A DNA stretch of 35,126 nucleotides from Bacteroidia bacterium (GTDB lineage: Bacteria > Bacteroidota > Bacteroidia > SpSt-205), in the NCBI GenBank assembly GCA_025062295.1, contig JANXAJ010000022.1, positions 1-35,126 of the forward strand. Reading direction: 5' to 3'. Below, one piece after another: positions 1-8,067 of the stretch. The translations under genes were made by a program, and so were the position numbers. Under the pieces are notes generated by a model. It was not told where the DNA came from. It did not search any database and saw only the letters and a program-made list of their open reading frames with translations. How positions within the stretch are numbered: the stretch's first letter is position 1; each line of letters starts with the position of its first letter.

Positions 1-72
1 GCGCCTCTGGCGCTTGCCGCCGCTAAGCCCCTCCCACCTTTATCCCCTCTAAGTCAGACTCCTTACCTTTGA
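1..72 (+). CDS. Possible 3' end of a gene entering from the left
   Basis: Frame 1 is open from the first base to a TGA at 70-72 and would encode a 23-residue tail rich in Ala, Pro and Leu, ending in QTPYL. The other two forward frames stop earlier. Such a short open stretch can be chance. If real, its last codons contain the -7 box of the next gene. No function can be inferred. Confidence 0.2.
   Translation, partial: APLALAAAKPLPPLSPLSQTPYL
64..71 (+). promoter_or_regulatory. -7 promoter box TACCTTTG for the first small membrane protein gene
   Basis: The bases TACCTTTG match the Bacteroidota primary sigma factor -7 consensus TAnnTTTG. The box ends 6 bases before the ATG at 78. The TTG at 69 lies inside the box, so the ATG at 78 is the better start. 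No clear TTG-type -33 element is visible at the usual distance. Confidence 0.6.
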
Positions 73-77
73 ACCGT

Positions 78-416
78 ATGAGGATTCCTCTCCTTTTTCT
101 CATGGGATTTCTGCTGGGAGCCTCAGTGCATGCCGCTCATCAGGCGCCGCAGCCGAGCGCTTACGTCTCTACCTCTCCCTCGCGAGAGCAGAGCATTTGG
201 AGCCGTCTCAAGAGCAAAGCTACCGCTATTTGGACCGCCCTGAAAATGAAGCTTCAAGCCGCAGTGGATGAGCTTCTTCGCCTCCTGATCATCATTCTTA
301 TTGTGGCGCTTCTGCTGAGTTTAGTGGTTTGGCTCCTACCGTATCCCGTAGATGTGATTGTGATGGTAGCGGGGCTTGTCATCCTTCTGATTTTCCTCCT
401 GCGCTACCTTCGCTAA
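78..416 (+). CDS. Small exported or membrane protein, hypothetical
   Basis: This is a 112-residue protein of unknown function. The N-terminus is a signal peptide or membrane anchor (residues 1-20, MRIPLLFLMGFLLG followed by an Ala-rich cleavage-like region). A polar, Lys-containing helical stretch follows at about 35-65, then two hydrophobic segments at about 66-86 and 91-108. It ends in a short basic tail, RYLR. I chose the ATG at 78 rather than the TTG at 69 because the TTG is part of the promoter box and translation from 78 gives a clean signal peptide. It is followed after 31 bases by tRNA-Arg, which has its own promoter. I do not recognise the family. Confidence 0.65.
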   Translation: MRIPLLFLMGFLLGASVHAAHQAPQPSAYVSTSPSREQSIWSRLKSKATAIWTALKMKLQAAVDELLRLLIIILIVALLLSLVVWLLPYPVDVIVMVAGLVILLIFLLRYLR

Positions 417-431
417 AAGGGAAATTTTTCT

Positions 432-439
432 TATTTTTG
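432..439 (+). promoter_or_regulatory. -7 promoter box TATTTTTG for the tRNA-Arg(TCG)-rplY unit
   Basis: TATTTTTG matches TAnnTTTG and ends 8 bases before the mature tRNA 5' end at 448. That spacing is the same as at the tRNA-Ser cluster (box 26182-26189, tRNA from 26198). A start site about 4 bases after the box would leave a short precursor leader for RNase P to remove. Confidence 0.7.
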
Positions 440-447
440 TCCCTTCT

Positions 448-521
448 GCACCCGTAGCTCAATTGGATAGAGCACCAGACTTCGGATCTGGCGGTTGGGG
501 GTTCGAGTCCTCCCGGGTGCG
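448..521 (+). tRNA. tRNA-Arg (anticodon TCG)
   Basis: The 74-base cloverleaf has acceptor strands GCACCCG (448-454) and CGGGTGC (514-520) with discriminator G521. The D-arm is GCTC...GAGC, the anticodon stem is CCAGA/TCTGG with loop CTTCGGA, and the T-arm carries GTTCGAGTC. The anticodon is TCG. CCA is not encoded, so a nucleotidyltransferase must add it. The rplY start codon lies only two bases after the discriminator base. Confidence 0.95.
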
Positions 522-523
522 CT

Positions 524-1090
524 ATGCAGGTGTATGCGCTCCGGGGCGAGCCTCGGTATCCCCGAGGTAGTGCGGAGGCCCGCCGACTGCGCCGAGCAGG
601 AAAAGTCCCCTGTGCTCTCTATGGCAAAGGACTTGAGCAAGCCTTCCTTATCCCTCAAACAGAGGCTCAAAAGATTGTTTTCACCCCTCACACCTACTTC
701 TTTCAGATTACCCTCACAGAGGAATTCTCCTATGGGGCTATTCTTCGCGAATATCAGCTCCATCCCGTTCATGACTATGTGATGCATTTGGACTTTATGG
801 CTTGTGGGGAAGAAGATGAGGTGACGATTGCCCTTCCTGTGAAGTTGGTCGGTCAAGCGGAAGGGGTGCAGATGGGCGGCAAGCTCGTCCCTTTGACGCG
901 TCGCCTACGGGTCAAAGGAAAAATCAAGGACCTTCCCGCTGTACTTGAAATAGATATTAGCCGACTCAAGCTGGGCAAAACTTTGACTGCGGCTAATCTT
1001 TCTTTCCCGAACCTGCAGATAATAGCTGCCCCTGATACAGGTATTGCCCGAATAGAGGTGCCCAGAGCGCTGAGAGCCCAGCAGAGTTGA
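524..1090 (+). CDS. rplY: 50S ribosomal protein L25 (L25/general stress protein Ctc family)
   Basis: This is a 188-residue L25 of the long Ctc type. An N-terminal 5S rRNA-binding beta-barrel domain (residues 1-90) begins with the family pattern in which a charged segment leads into GKVPCALYGKG. A C-terminal TL5-like beta domain (about 95-188) follows, with the typical VQMGGKLVPLTRRLRVKG stretch. It binds 5S rRNA in the large ribosomal subunit. The ATG at 524 is two bases after the 3' end of tRNA-Arg(TCG). There is no room for a Shine-Dalgarno sequence except inside the tRNA, and none is present there. The gene is probably co-transcribed with the tRNA. It overlaps the next gene by a TTGA stop-start. 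Confidence 0.95.
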   Translation: MQVYALRGEPRYPRGSAEARRLRRAGKVPCALYGKGLEQAFLIPQTEAQKIVFTPHTYFFQITLTEEFSYGAILREYQLHPVHDYVMHLDFMACGEEDEVTIALPVKLVGQAEGVQMGGKLVPLTRRLRVKGKIKDLPAVLEIDISRLKLGKTLTAANLSFPNLQIIAAPDTGIARIEVPRALRAQQS

Positions 1091-1683
1091 GGGGGCTGCT
1101 AATTCGGTCTGTTCTGCTCTTAGTGATCGGAGGGGGAAGCGGGTTTTTTATCGCTCGTCAGACCCTCTCTATGCGAAGCGCCTACCATTCCTCCCCTGAG
1201 AGCCACGCTTTGCTCATAGAAAGGCTTCATGCCCTTGGTGAGATGGAGCTTCTCTCTTACCAAGTCCGTGATGTGGTCCGAAAAGAGTGGGAATATCCTC
1301 TCCCCTTCACGAGGTCCCGACTCCTTCTGGTCGTAGCAGGCGAAGCCAGAATCTGCATGGATTTCACCCAAGTGAAGGTCCTGAAGGCTGACTGGAAAGG
1401 ACGCGTCCTCCGATTGAGGCTGCCATCGCCGACACTCTGCGTGGTCCGAGTAGATCCGACCGCCTCTCAGGTATATGATGCGAATTTCTCTATCATAGAG
1501 TGGTGGCAGGGAGGAGAAGCAGAACGGGTGAGAGAGGCTCTCTCAGCAGCCCAAGAAACACTGCGTGTGCGCCTGAGTCGGGAGTTCCCTACAATAGCGG
1601 CTCGGCGTCAGGCAGAGACGCTTCTCCGCAGCCTCTGCCAAAGTATGGGATGGCATTCTGTAGAATTTACCGAAGAAGGGTAA
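1087..1683 (+). CDS. DUF4230-like membrane-anchored protein
   Basis: The 198-residue protein has one N-terminal hydrophobic segment (about residues 4-23, rich in Leu and Gly). The rest is a soluble domain resembling the DUF4230 family, with a segment near residues 50-60 followed by a beta-rich part that includes GEARICMDFTQVKV. The function of the family is not established. The start is a TTG whose last two bases form the TGA of rplY (TTGA overlap), so expression is probably coupled to rplY. The 3' end overlaps the convergent CHU_C gene by 17 bases (1667-1683). The family call rests on general resemblance only. Confidence 0.7.
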   Translation: MRGLLIRSVLLLVIGGGSGFFIARQTLSMRSAYHSSPESHALLIERLHALGEMELLSYQVRDVVRKEWEYPLPFTRSRLLLVVAGEARICMDFTQVKVLKADWKGRVLRLRLPSPTLCVVRVDPTASQVYDANFSIIEWWQGGEAERVREALSAAQETLRVRLSREFPTIAARRQAETLLRSLCQSMGWHSVEFTEEG

Positions 1684-3064
1684 GGGTTCCAGTACGATTA
1701 GTTTTTGTTCCCAGTACGGATTCTGCTTCTATGACATACACGTAGACCCCTTCTGGACAGGGCTGTCCATTGCGGGTACCATCCCACCGAGTGCTTGGTC
1801 CTTCACCTTGGGCGATGGGAATACCCCACCTGTCGTAGATGCGCCAGCGCAGCGATCGCAGCTCACCTGTTACCGTGATTTGCCACACATCATTAATCCC
1901 ATCGCCATTAGGAGAAAATGCATTTGGAACCGTAAAGAAGGAGGAGGGTCGCACTACTATCACTCGCTCTGCTGTATCGCTACAGGGGAGCGCACTGACA
2001 GACACGGTATAGGTGCCAGCTTCGCTATAAGCAAAGGTCTGAGAGCCTCCCCCACTGCGGACAGTACCCTCTCCAAAGCTCCAGGTATAACTCGTCGCTG
2101 GCTGAGGCTGGCTAGAAGCAGTAAAGGTAACAGCTTCTCCCACTTCTACAGTATCGGCAGAGGCAGTGAGAGTCATCAGAAGCTGCTCTACAGAAAAAGC
2201 AAAGTAGGGATCAGAAAAGTCAGTCCAATTCGGGAGGCTCCAGCCAGAGGGGATAGGCTGAGCAGGCGTGGGAACCCAGAGAGCGGCTTTCCACTGAGCT
2301 ATGCGGCCTGTTACAGGATCACTTGCATCATAGAAGATCCGAATTTCAGCCGCATCACTCCCTGCCACACGATGGATGTAATGGTCGTATAGAGGATTAA
2401 TCTCGCACAGCTCTGGGGGGCGCTGGTCTCGGGGGCGTCCCTCAGCGGTCGGATCAGCATTAGCTAAGCGAACAGCATACCGATGGGCCGCAGAAGAAGT
2501 AGGTACTATCTCCACGGGACGATATCGCAGAGGTGTATGTCCTCCGACGGGAAAAAGGTAGGTAGCGCTGCGGTCCGTCAGCCGCTCTAAGGCTCCACCC
2601 ACATCGCTGGAAACAAACCCCCCTTGTCGTCGGATAGCCCCCGGCTCAGGATTCCGAATAGCTGCTGTCCGACTCTGCGTGCGCAGCTCTGCATCGCCTA
2701 AGTCTAACACGCCATCTATGTATAAATCGGTTTGAAGAACCTTCGGAACGCTCCCCACTAAAATAAGGGTATCGGTTCGGATAGGGAAGCTCCCTCGCAG
2801 CGTCTGGAGGCCCCCAGCCAACACTAAAGTACCCGGCGAGGGAGCTGGCACAAAGAGCTGACCCGCATCATCATTCTGAACATCCCCTGTAATATACACT
2901 GTGCCTTGATTCTGAAATGTTCCACCAGATTGGTTCTCCCATCCGCCCCCGCACCAGACCACTCCCCTAGGCTCTAAGAAAAGCTGGACGCCTGTATTCA
3001 CAGCTAAGGGCTGGGAAAAGAGTAGATACATGCTACTCAGCAGATATACACTGGGTCTCCGCAT
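1667..3064 (-). CDS. Secreted surface protein with PKD and gliding-motility C-terminal (CHU_C) domains
   Basis: The 465-residue protein has an N-terminal signal peptide (roughly residues 1-20, ending near FSQPLA). A long beta-rich region of unknown fold follows. A PKD-like domain spans about 296-372, with TYTWSFGEGT and EAGTYTVSVSALP. A C-terminal domain spans about 374-465, with VPNAFSPNGDGINDVW and RWGIPIAQGEG. That last domain is the gliding motility-associated C-terminal domain (CHU_C, type B sorting signal), which in Bacteroidota directs export and cell-surface attachment by the type IX secretion system. The ATG is 11 bases after the stop of the upstream repeat-protein gene, so the two probably share a transcript. 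The 3' end overlaps the DUF4230-like gene. The ligand or substrate is unknown. Confidence 0.85.
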   Translation of the reverse strand: MRRPSVYLLSSMYLLFSQPLAVNTGVQLFLEPRGVVWCGGGWENQSGGTFQNQGTVYITGDVQNDDAGQLFVPAPSPGTLVLAGGLQTLRGSFPIRTDTLILVGSVPKVLQTDLYIDGVLDLGDAELRTQSRTAAIRNPEPGAIRRQGGFVSSDVGGALERLTDRSATYLFPVGGHTPLRYRPVEIVPTSSAAHRYAVRLANADPTAEGRPRDQRPPELCEINPLYDHYIHRVAGSDAAEIRIFYDASDPVTGRIAQWKAALWVPTPAQPIPSGWSLPNWTDFSDPYFAFSVEQLLMTLTASADTVEVGEAVTFTASSQPQPATSYTWSFGEGTVRSGGGSQTFAYSEAGTYTVSVSALPCSDTAERVIVVRPSSFFTVPNAFSPNGDGINDVWQITVTGELRSLRWRIYDRWGIPIAQGEGPSTRWDGTRNGQPCPEGVYVYVIEAESVLGTKTNRTGTLTLLR

Positions 3065-3075
3065 ATGAGTCCTTA

Positions 3076-5508
3076 TTACTTATTAGTAGCAGGACCAGAG
3101 CGTGGCTTTGATACGGGTAAAATCTTAGGGAAAGTAGGAGCAGGGGGGAATCTCACATCTTGATATCGGGCTACTACTTCACCGGTGGTAGGGTCTACTT
3201 CATCTTTCCGGTTGGCTACGACGAACCACGAGAAAGAAGCATTGGAGCGTCCTCCCCGCAGCTCTCGCACTTCAAAACCTTGAGCGCTTTTATTTGTTAC
3301 ATACACGCCTTCGCAATCCTCTTCTAACTGAATATAGACGCGCAGGTCATGCTTATCATCCACGATGATATTGTGAGAGAAAATAGGGTCTAAGCTAATA
3401 TACGCTTGGCCATTCACGAGGCGCCCTTTCCCGAAGTCCATAATGAGAACCTCGGGGGCTTCAGGGGCAAACATCACTCTATTGCGGAATCCTCCATCAG
3501 GGGTACTCACTAAAGTAGAAACGGCCCCTGGGCCAGTTATCTTCGCAGGGAAGCCTCCTAACACGGCACCCACAAACCACACGTTATTCGGAGCGGCTAC
3601 GAAGAAGCCGGCAGCTCTATCACCCACAGGACTCGCTGCATAGGCGAATAGCCCATACTGATTGCCGGTAAAAGCACCTCCTGAGCCAGTATTGAGAGCG
3701 AGAGGCGCAATACCACTGCCACCTCCCATAAAAGCTGTACCAGTGGGACTAGAATTTTCTCCGTAAACAGCAGCTCCTGCGATGAAGCCTCCTACAACCC
3801 CCACAGAAGCATAGCCATTGATAGCCCATGTGTTAGCTGCTGAGGCTGTAATTGAAAATTTGTCTCCTGGAAAAGGATTGGCGGGTCCATCACCCTGATT
3901 CCATATCTGATTGGAGGCGTTTTCTGCCAGAGTGGTATTACAGGTCTGGGTAGCTGAAGAGAACTTGACCAGCCGGTTTGTAAGCGCCCCAGCGCAGTAG
4001 GGGGAGGGCGGCGCTTGCCAGATCGGATTACTCCCAGGTCCTTGAGAAGTGAGGATGGTACCTGCGGCGCCAGGGGCGAGCCAAGCAGGAGGTGTGCCTG
4101 CTCCAGCGGAAACGAGGAGGCTGCCAGTGGTGCCCGCATTATTATTCGGCATAAAAGCACCCTGCAGGCGCAGATTGCCTTCTACATGCAGGCGTTCGGT
4201 AGGGTTAGCCGTACCGATGCCTACATATCCTGCGGCTCCGCTCAAGGTGAGGTTGAAGCCTGAGAGATTGATATCTGTATTGCGCAGGAGTGGGCCTCCC
4301 AGTTCTAAGGCGGGCACGCCGAGGTTGAAGGTAAGCCCATTTTGTGCGGTCAGGTTAGTGAGCTGCCAGGCATTTGCACCGGGGTTCCAAAGGAGGATTT
4401 GAGGGTTTGCCCCGCCAGCTTGGAGGCGAATAGGGTCAGCAGGACGCCCCGTGCCCACCAGCGGCGCCTGAACTGCCAAAGGACGAATTTGCCAACTGCC
4501 CCCATCCCATTGGAGAATATCTCCATTACTATTACCGGCTTGGAGGCGCAGTCGGTCTGTCGCCAAACCGTTCCCAAGAATAGGAGCCTCGGTCTGAAGC
4601 GTATTAAGAGTCCAAGCTCCCCCACTCCATTGCCAGAGCTGCCCATCTACTGTTCCTGGTAGGAAGGTGATAGGTGTATTGACGCCATCTCCTTGGAGGG
4701 GGGAAGCGGTACTGACAGTGGTACTTATTACTGCAAGCTCCCACTGATTAGTGGCGGCATTCCACCGCCAGACTTGTCCATCTGCCGTCCCTGGCGAAAA
4801 AGTAATGGGGACAGTGGAACCATTTCCAATCAGAGGAAAGCTCGTAGAAACGGCATTAGAGTTTGGAGCGAGAATCCACTGAGAGGTGGGAGCGTCCCAT
4901 TCCCAGACCTGTCCATCAGCGGTACCGGGAGCGAAAGTCAAAGGTGAAGCGGAGAGTCCTGTACCCTGAAGGGGGGGGGCTGTTACCACCGAGGTTCTAT
5001 TTGGAGCGAGCTGCCATGCCACTCCATTCCACTCCCAGACCTCACCAGGATTGACCCCATTTTGAAAGGTGATAGGGGTCGTTACTCCATCACCTTGCAG
5101 AGGGGCTTGAGTGGTTACAGAGGCGATAATAGGGGCAAGGACCCACTGAGAGCCATTCCACTGCCAAGTTTGCCCTGGGGCTGTTCCAGGAGCGAAGGTA
5201 ATCGGCTGAGTCGTTCCATTTCCTTGAAGGGGAGAAGCTGTGGAGACGGTCGTGTTTGGGGGTGCGGCAGAGACCCACGCTGTACCATTCCACTGAAGGA
5301 TGTCGCCTGGGAGATTGCCTGCCAGGGTTCCAAAGACCCCATTCGGATCCACCGTCGCTACCCGCGTACCTGCTCCACTATAAGCTCGAACGCGAAGCCG
5401 ACCTCCTTCTACATCCAGCCTTTCTGTCGGAGCCGTCGTCCCTATCCCGAAGTTCTGCGCCCAGAGACACGCAAGCCCATAGATAGCTATGGCGAAGGAT
5501 TTCTGCAT
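3076..5508 (-). CDS. Large secreted repeat protein with Trp-rich ~40-residue repeats
   Basis: The 810-residue protein has a signal peptide (MQKSFAIAIYGLACLWAQ) followed by an FGIGTTAPTERLDVEG module. That module recurs later as VGIGTANPTERLHVEG (about 428-444). Between them lie about seven tandem repeats of roughly 40 residues (residues ~88-386) of the form PLxGxG...PITFxPGTxxGQxWxW(N)GxxWxLAP. The C-terminal third is Gly/Ala/Ser-rich and then becomes a beta-like domain (about 655-800). Such GIG-T-PTERLxVEG modules are common in large secreted Bacteroidota proteins and tail-fibre-like proteins. No CHU_C or Por sorting domain is visible at its own C-terminus. I chose the ATG at 5508 over one at 5523 because the upstream one lies in the -7 box. 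Function is unknown; it may be structural or adhesive. Confidence 0.8.
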   Translation of the reverse strand: MQKSFAIAIYGLACLWAQNFGIGTTAPTERLDVEGGRLRVRAYSGAGTRVATVDPNGVFGTLAGNLPGDILQWNGTAWVSAAPPNTTVSTASPLQGNGTTQPITFAPGTAPGQTWQWNGSQWVLAPIIASVTTQAPLQGDGVTTPITFQNGVNPGEVWEWNGVAWQLAPNRTSVVTAPPLQGTGLSASPLTFAPGTADGQVWEWDAPTSQWILAPNSNAVSTSFPLIGNGSTVPITFSPGTADGQVWRWNAATNQWELAVISTTVSTASPLQGDGVNTPITFLPGTVDGQLWQWSGGAWTLNTLQTEAPILGNGLATDRLRLQAGNSNGDILQWDGGSWQIRPLAVQAPLVGTGRPADPIRLQAGGANPQILLWNPGANAWQLTNLTAQNGLTFNLGVPALELGGPLLRNTDINLSGFNLTLSGAAGYVGIGTANPTERLHVEGNLRLQGAFMPNNNAGTTGSLLVSAGAGTPPAWLAPGAAGTILTSQGPGSNPIWQAPPSPYCAGALTNRLVKFSSATQTCNTTLAENASNQIWNQGDGPANPFPGDKFSITASAANTWAINGYASVGVVGGFIAGAAVYGENSSPTGTAFMGGGSGIAPLALNTGSGGAFTGNQYGLFAYAASPVGDRAAGFFVAAPNNVWFVGAVLGGFPAKITGPGAVSTLVSTPDGGFRNRVMFAPEAPEVLIMDFGKGRLVNGQAYISLDPIFSHNIIVDDKHDLRVYIQLEEDCEGVYVTNKSAQGFEVRELRGGRSNASFSWFVVANRKDEVDPTTGEVVARYQDVRFPPAPTFPKILPVSKPRSGPATNK
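4351..5247 (-). repeat. Tandem coding repeats (about 7 x 40 codons)
   Basis: The DNA encodes seven consecutive divergent repeats within the 810-residue protein. Each carries a PLxGxG opening, a PITF-like strand, a PGTxxGQ turn and a WxW...W aromatic triplet. The sixth and seventh copies have diverged (RLRLQAG or PIRLQAG in place of PITFxPG). At the DNA level the copies differ, so they look old rather than recently amplified. Confidence 0.8.
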
Positions 5509-5512
5509 GATG

Positions 5513-5520
5513 CAAACATA
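5513..5520 (-). promoter_or_regulatory. -7 promoter box TATGTTTG for the secreted repeat protein
   Basis: On the minus strand TATGTTTG matches TAnnTTTG. It is followed by CATC and then the ATG at 5508, a spacing of 4 bases. It lies in the 29-base gap after carA, so the repeat-protein/CHU_C pair has its own promoter. The mRNA should be leaderless. Confidence 0.65.
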
Positions 5521-5537
5521 CAAACTTTATCTTTTCA

Positions 5538-6635
5538 TTACACTCCTACAGAGGCTACTGCTCTGACCCTCTGAGCAAACTCGTCAAACACAGCCTGACT
5601 CTCACGAGGACCCGGATGAGCCTCAGGATGAAATTGTACTCCCTGTACGGGAAGCTCTGTGTGAATGAAGCCTTCTACGGTATGGTCATTCAGATTGATA
5701 TGAGTGAGGCGCAAGCTGCTTGTTCGCTGAAGCGCTTCCTTGTCTATGGCAAAACCATGATTCTGGGAAGTAATGAAGAGCTGTCCCGTGCGCAGGTCTT
5801 TGACCGGATGATTACTGCCACGATGCCCATAGAGAAGCTTGTAAGTAGGCACTCCCAGAGCTAAACTTAAGAGCTGATGCCCTAAACAGATTCCTAAAAT
5901 GGGGAGGCGAGTTTGAAGAAGGGCTTTTGTGGTTTGAATGGCATACTCCATGGAAGCGGGGTCGCCTGGTCCGTTAGAGAGGAGAAAGCCCTGAGGTTCA
6001 AACTGGAGAAGCTCCGAGGCAGAAGTATAAGCAGGAAAAACCCCGACGTAGAAGCCCCGCCAAGTGAGATGGTCAATGATAGCTTTTTTGACACCAAAAT
6101 CTAATAGGGCAATCCGAGGTGCGCTTGCCTCTCCCACATAGTAAGGACGAGGGGTCGTTACTTGTGAAGCTAATTCAGACCCTTGCATAGGAGGGAAGGA
6201 TTGGAGCTGCTCTAAAAGGTCATCTGTGAGAGGTAAGGTGGTGATAAGGGCATTTTGAGCCCCTTTTTGGCGTACATGCCGCACCAGGGCGCGGGTATCT
6301 ATTTCGGCGATGGCGGGGATGTTATGCATTTTGAGGTACTCAGGCAGACCCAGTGCTCGTCCTGCCCGACTGAAGAAGCTGCTCATCTGACGCACGACCA
6401 GCCCCCGAATCGTAGGCTTCTCATGTTGCCACTCCTCAGCCGCAGTCCCGTAGTTTCCGATATGAGGCATGGTCATGACTACTATCTGACCCCAGTAAGA
6501 AGGGTCCGTAAAAATCTCAGGATAACCTGTCAGCGCTGTGTGAAAAACAATCTCTCCAAAAGCGGTACCCTCTGCGCCGACGGCGATCCCCTCAGCTCGC
6601 CAGCCATCCGCTAATACAAGAAAGGCTTTCTTCAT
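5538..6635 (-). CDS. carA: Carbamoyl-phosphate synthase small (glutaminase) subunit
   Basis: The 365-residue protein hydrolyses glutamine and passes ammonia to the large subunit (CarB), making carbamoyl phosphate for pyrimidine and arginine synthesis. The N-terminal CarA domain (residues 1-155) contains TALTGYPEIFTDPSY. The C-terminal class I glutamine amidotransferase domain has LLSNGPGDP, nucleophile Cys250 in GICLGHQ, and catalytic His336 and Glu338 in FHPEAHPGP. Length is normal for the family. The ATG overlaps the nuoE stop (ATGA). It is the last gene of the nuoI-carA operon. carB is not in the window. Confidence 0.97.
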   Translation of the reverse strand: MKKAFLVLADGWRAEGIAVGAEGTAFGEIVFHTALTGYPEIFTDPSYWGQIVVMTMPHIGNYGTAAEEWQHEKPTIRGLVVRQMSSFFSRAGRALGLPEYLKMHNIPAIAEIDTRALVRHVRQKGAQNALITTLPLTDDLLEQLQSFPPMQGSELASQVTTPRPYYVGEASAPRIALLDFGVKKAIIDHLTWRGFYVGVFPAYTSASELLQFEPQGFLLSNGPGDPASMEYAIQTTKALLQTRLPILGICLGHQLLSLALGVPTYKLLYGHRGSNHPVKDLRTGQLFITSQNHGFAIDKEALQRTSSLRLTHINLNDHTVEGFIHTELPVQGVQFHPEAHPGPRESQAVFDEFAQRVRAVASVGV

Positions 6636-7159
6636 TCAAAATGACGAGGAGGAATAGATTCAAAGGGAGGGAGCTCACCTTGACGCAAGCTCTCTATGAC
6701 AGTTTCCAGCTTTTCTAAGGTAAGATGGAAAACCATGCGGTGCCCCTCTATTTGGAGGACGGGCGCAGCATCACATCCCCCTAAGCACTCTGCTTCTCTG
6801 AACCAGAGAAATCCATCGGGTGAAACTCCCTCTTCATCAAGCTGGAAACGGTCTTGAATAGTGCTCCAGAGCTCTCGTCCCCCGCACTCCCCACAAGTGA
6901 AGCAGGTGCAGAGCTCCAGTAGCCATTGTCCCTTCCGCTTGGGGATGTACATGGTGTAGAAGGACACTACCCCTTCCACATGGGCTGGTGGCAGCCCAAG
7001 CGTCTGAGCCACCAGCTCAATGACAGGAGGGGAAAGCTCACCAAACTTCTGTTGAGCGATCCACAATACAGGCATAACTGCGCTCTGGCGGGTCGGATAA
7101 CGCCGACAGAGCCCCTCTATTTGAGCTTTTTCAGTCGGAGAAAAGGCGTACTCGGTCAT
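6632..7159 (-). CDS. nuoE: NADH-quinone oxidoreductase subunit E (24 kDa, 2Fe-2S)
   Basis: The 175-residue protein is a thioredoxin-like [2Fe-2S] subunit of the complex I peripheral arm. The four ligands are visible as Cys84 and Cys89 (CTCFTC) and Cys125 and Cys129 (CLGGC, followed by DAAP). The family segment HVEGVVSFYTMY is at about residues 60-71. NuoF and NuoG are not adjacent; the gene sits between an LpxL-like acyltransferase and carA. The start overlaps the upstream gene's stop and the end overlaps carA, both by 4 bases. Subunit identity is secure, and the separation from other nuo genes is unusual. Confidence 0.95.
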   Translation of the reverse strand: MTEYAFSPTEKAQIEGLCRRYPTRQSAVMPVLWIAQQKFGELSPPVIELVAQTLGLPPAHVEGVVSFYTMYIPKRKGQWLLELCTCFTCGECGGRELWSTIQDRFQLDEEGVSPDGFLWFREAECLGGCDAAPVLQIEGHRMVFHLTLEKLETVIESLRQGELPPFESIPPRHFE

Positions 7160-8067
7160 TCAGGCAAATCTATAGATTTTGGAGGGCTGTGTTTCCACCG
7201 ATTATGAGTCCAAAGCCAATTGGCAGGGAAGCGGCGAATGCTCTCTTCTAAAGCTTGAGCGTATAGCTGGGTCAGGCGCCCCTCAGGCAGTGACCTAGGC
7301 TCATCTGTCAGCACAGAGGGGTATGCTTCATATTGATGGCGAGCCACTGGGACAATCTCTACAAAAAGCACTCGTGCTCCCAGCAAACGAGCGCTGCGTT
7401 CTAACCCCCCGTGCCAAGCAGTGAGCCGATTCAGAAAAGGGGTCCAATAAGCCCGACCTAAATCACTTGGGCTCTGGTCTGCCATCAAAATGAGCGTGTG
7501 TACAGTACTACGCATGCGGACAAGCCGAGCCCCCATTCGTCCTAAGGGTAGCATTTCACTCCCATACCTTCCCCGCATCTCTAAAAAGAGTCGATCCACC
7601 CCTGCTTGATTCAAAGGAAGATACACGCATAGGATGGGAAAGTAAGTATCCTTTCGGACAATCCATCCTCCCCATTCCCAGTTGAACTGATGTCCCATTG
7701 CCACAATCACGGACTGCCCACGAGCATGGGCTTCATGAAAAAGATGAAGATGCTTAATCTCAAAGCATTCTCGCACGCTTTCCCAGTCTCTCGCATACAT
7801 GAAGCATACCTCCATCATCCAGTCGGCAAAAAGCTGGTAGAAGTCCTTCTCTATTTGGCTCAAGTGAGATTCGGGTTTATCGGGAAAAGCCTGTCTCAAA
7901 TGAGCCCGTACAAGATCCCGCCTATACCGCCATGTGGAATAAAGGAGACGATAGAGAGTCCCTGAAATGATGTCCAGCTTCTTCCATGAGAGCCGACCAA
8001 AGCCTCGGAAAATCCTATCTAATACAGCATACAGGGTGCGGTCAAGCCACGACACACCTTCGCTCAA
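7156..8067 (-). CDS. Lysophospholipid / lipid A acyltransferase, LpxL (HtrB) family
   Basis: The 303-residue protein resembles the LpxL/LpxM family, which adds secondary acyl chains to Kdo-lipid A at the inner membrane. An HX4E motif (His126 to Glu131, GHQFNWEW) occupies the usual catalytic place, and MADQSPSD and TPFLNRLTAWHGG follow as family-like motifs. The N-terminus (about 1-45) is amphipathic and basic. The start is a TTG overlapping the folE stop (TTGA); a GTG at codon 5 is an alternative. It is read with folE and nuoE in the same operon. Which acyl position it modifies cannot be told from sequence. Confidence 0.85.
   Translation of the reverse strand: MSEGVSWLDRTLYAVLDRIFRGFGRLSWKKLDIISGTLYRLLYSTWRYRRDLVRAHLRQAFPDKPESHLSQIEKDFYQLFADWMMEVCFMYARDWESVRECFEIKHLHLFHEAHARGQSVIVAMGHQFNWEWGGWIVRKDTYFPILCVYLPLNQAGVDRLFLEMRGRYGSEMLPLGRMGARLVRMRSTVHTLILMADQSPSDLGRAYWTPFLNRLTAWHGGLERSARLLGARVLFVEIVPVARHQYEAYPSVLTDEPRSLPEGRLTQLYAQALEESIRRFPANWLWTHNRWKHSPPKSIDLPE

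Noticed and set aside
431-856. Minus-strand ORF of 141 codons over tRNA-Arg and rplY
   Set aside because: It is antisense to a clear tRNA and a clear ribosomal protein gene and has no family similarity.
1808-2392. Plus-strand ORF of 194 codons within the CHU_C gene
   Set aside because: The opposite strand encodes PKD and CHU_C domains; this frame has no recognisable features.
4351-5247. Regular repeats that could suggest a CRISPR array
   Set aside because: They are divergent in-frame coding repeats of about 120 bases, without identical short repeats and unique spacers.
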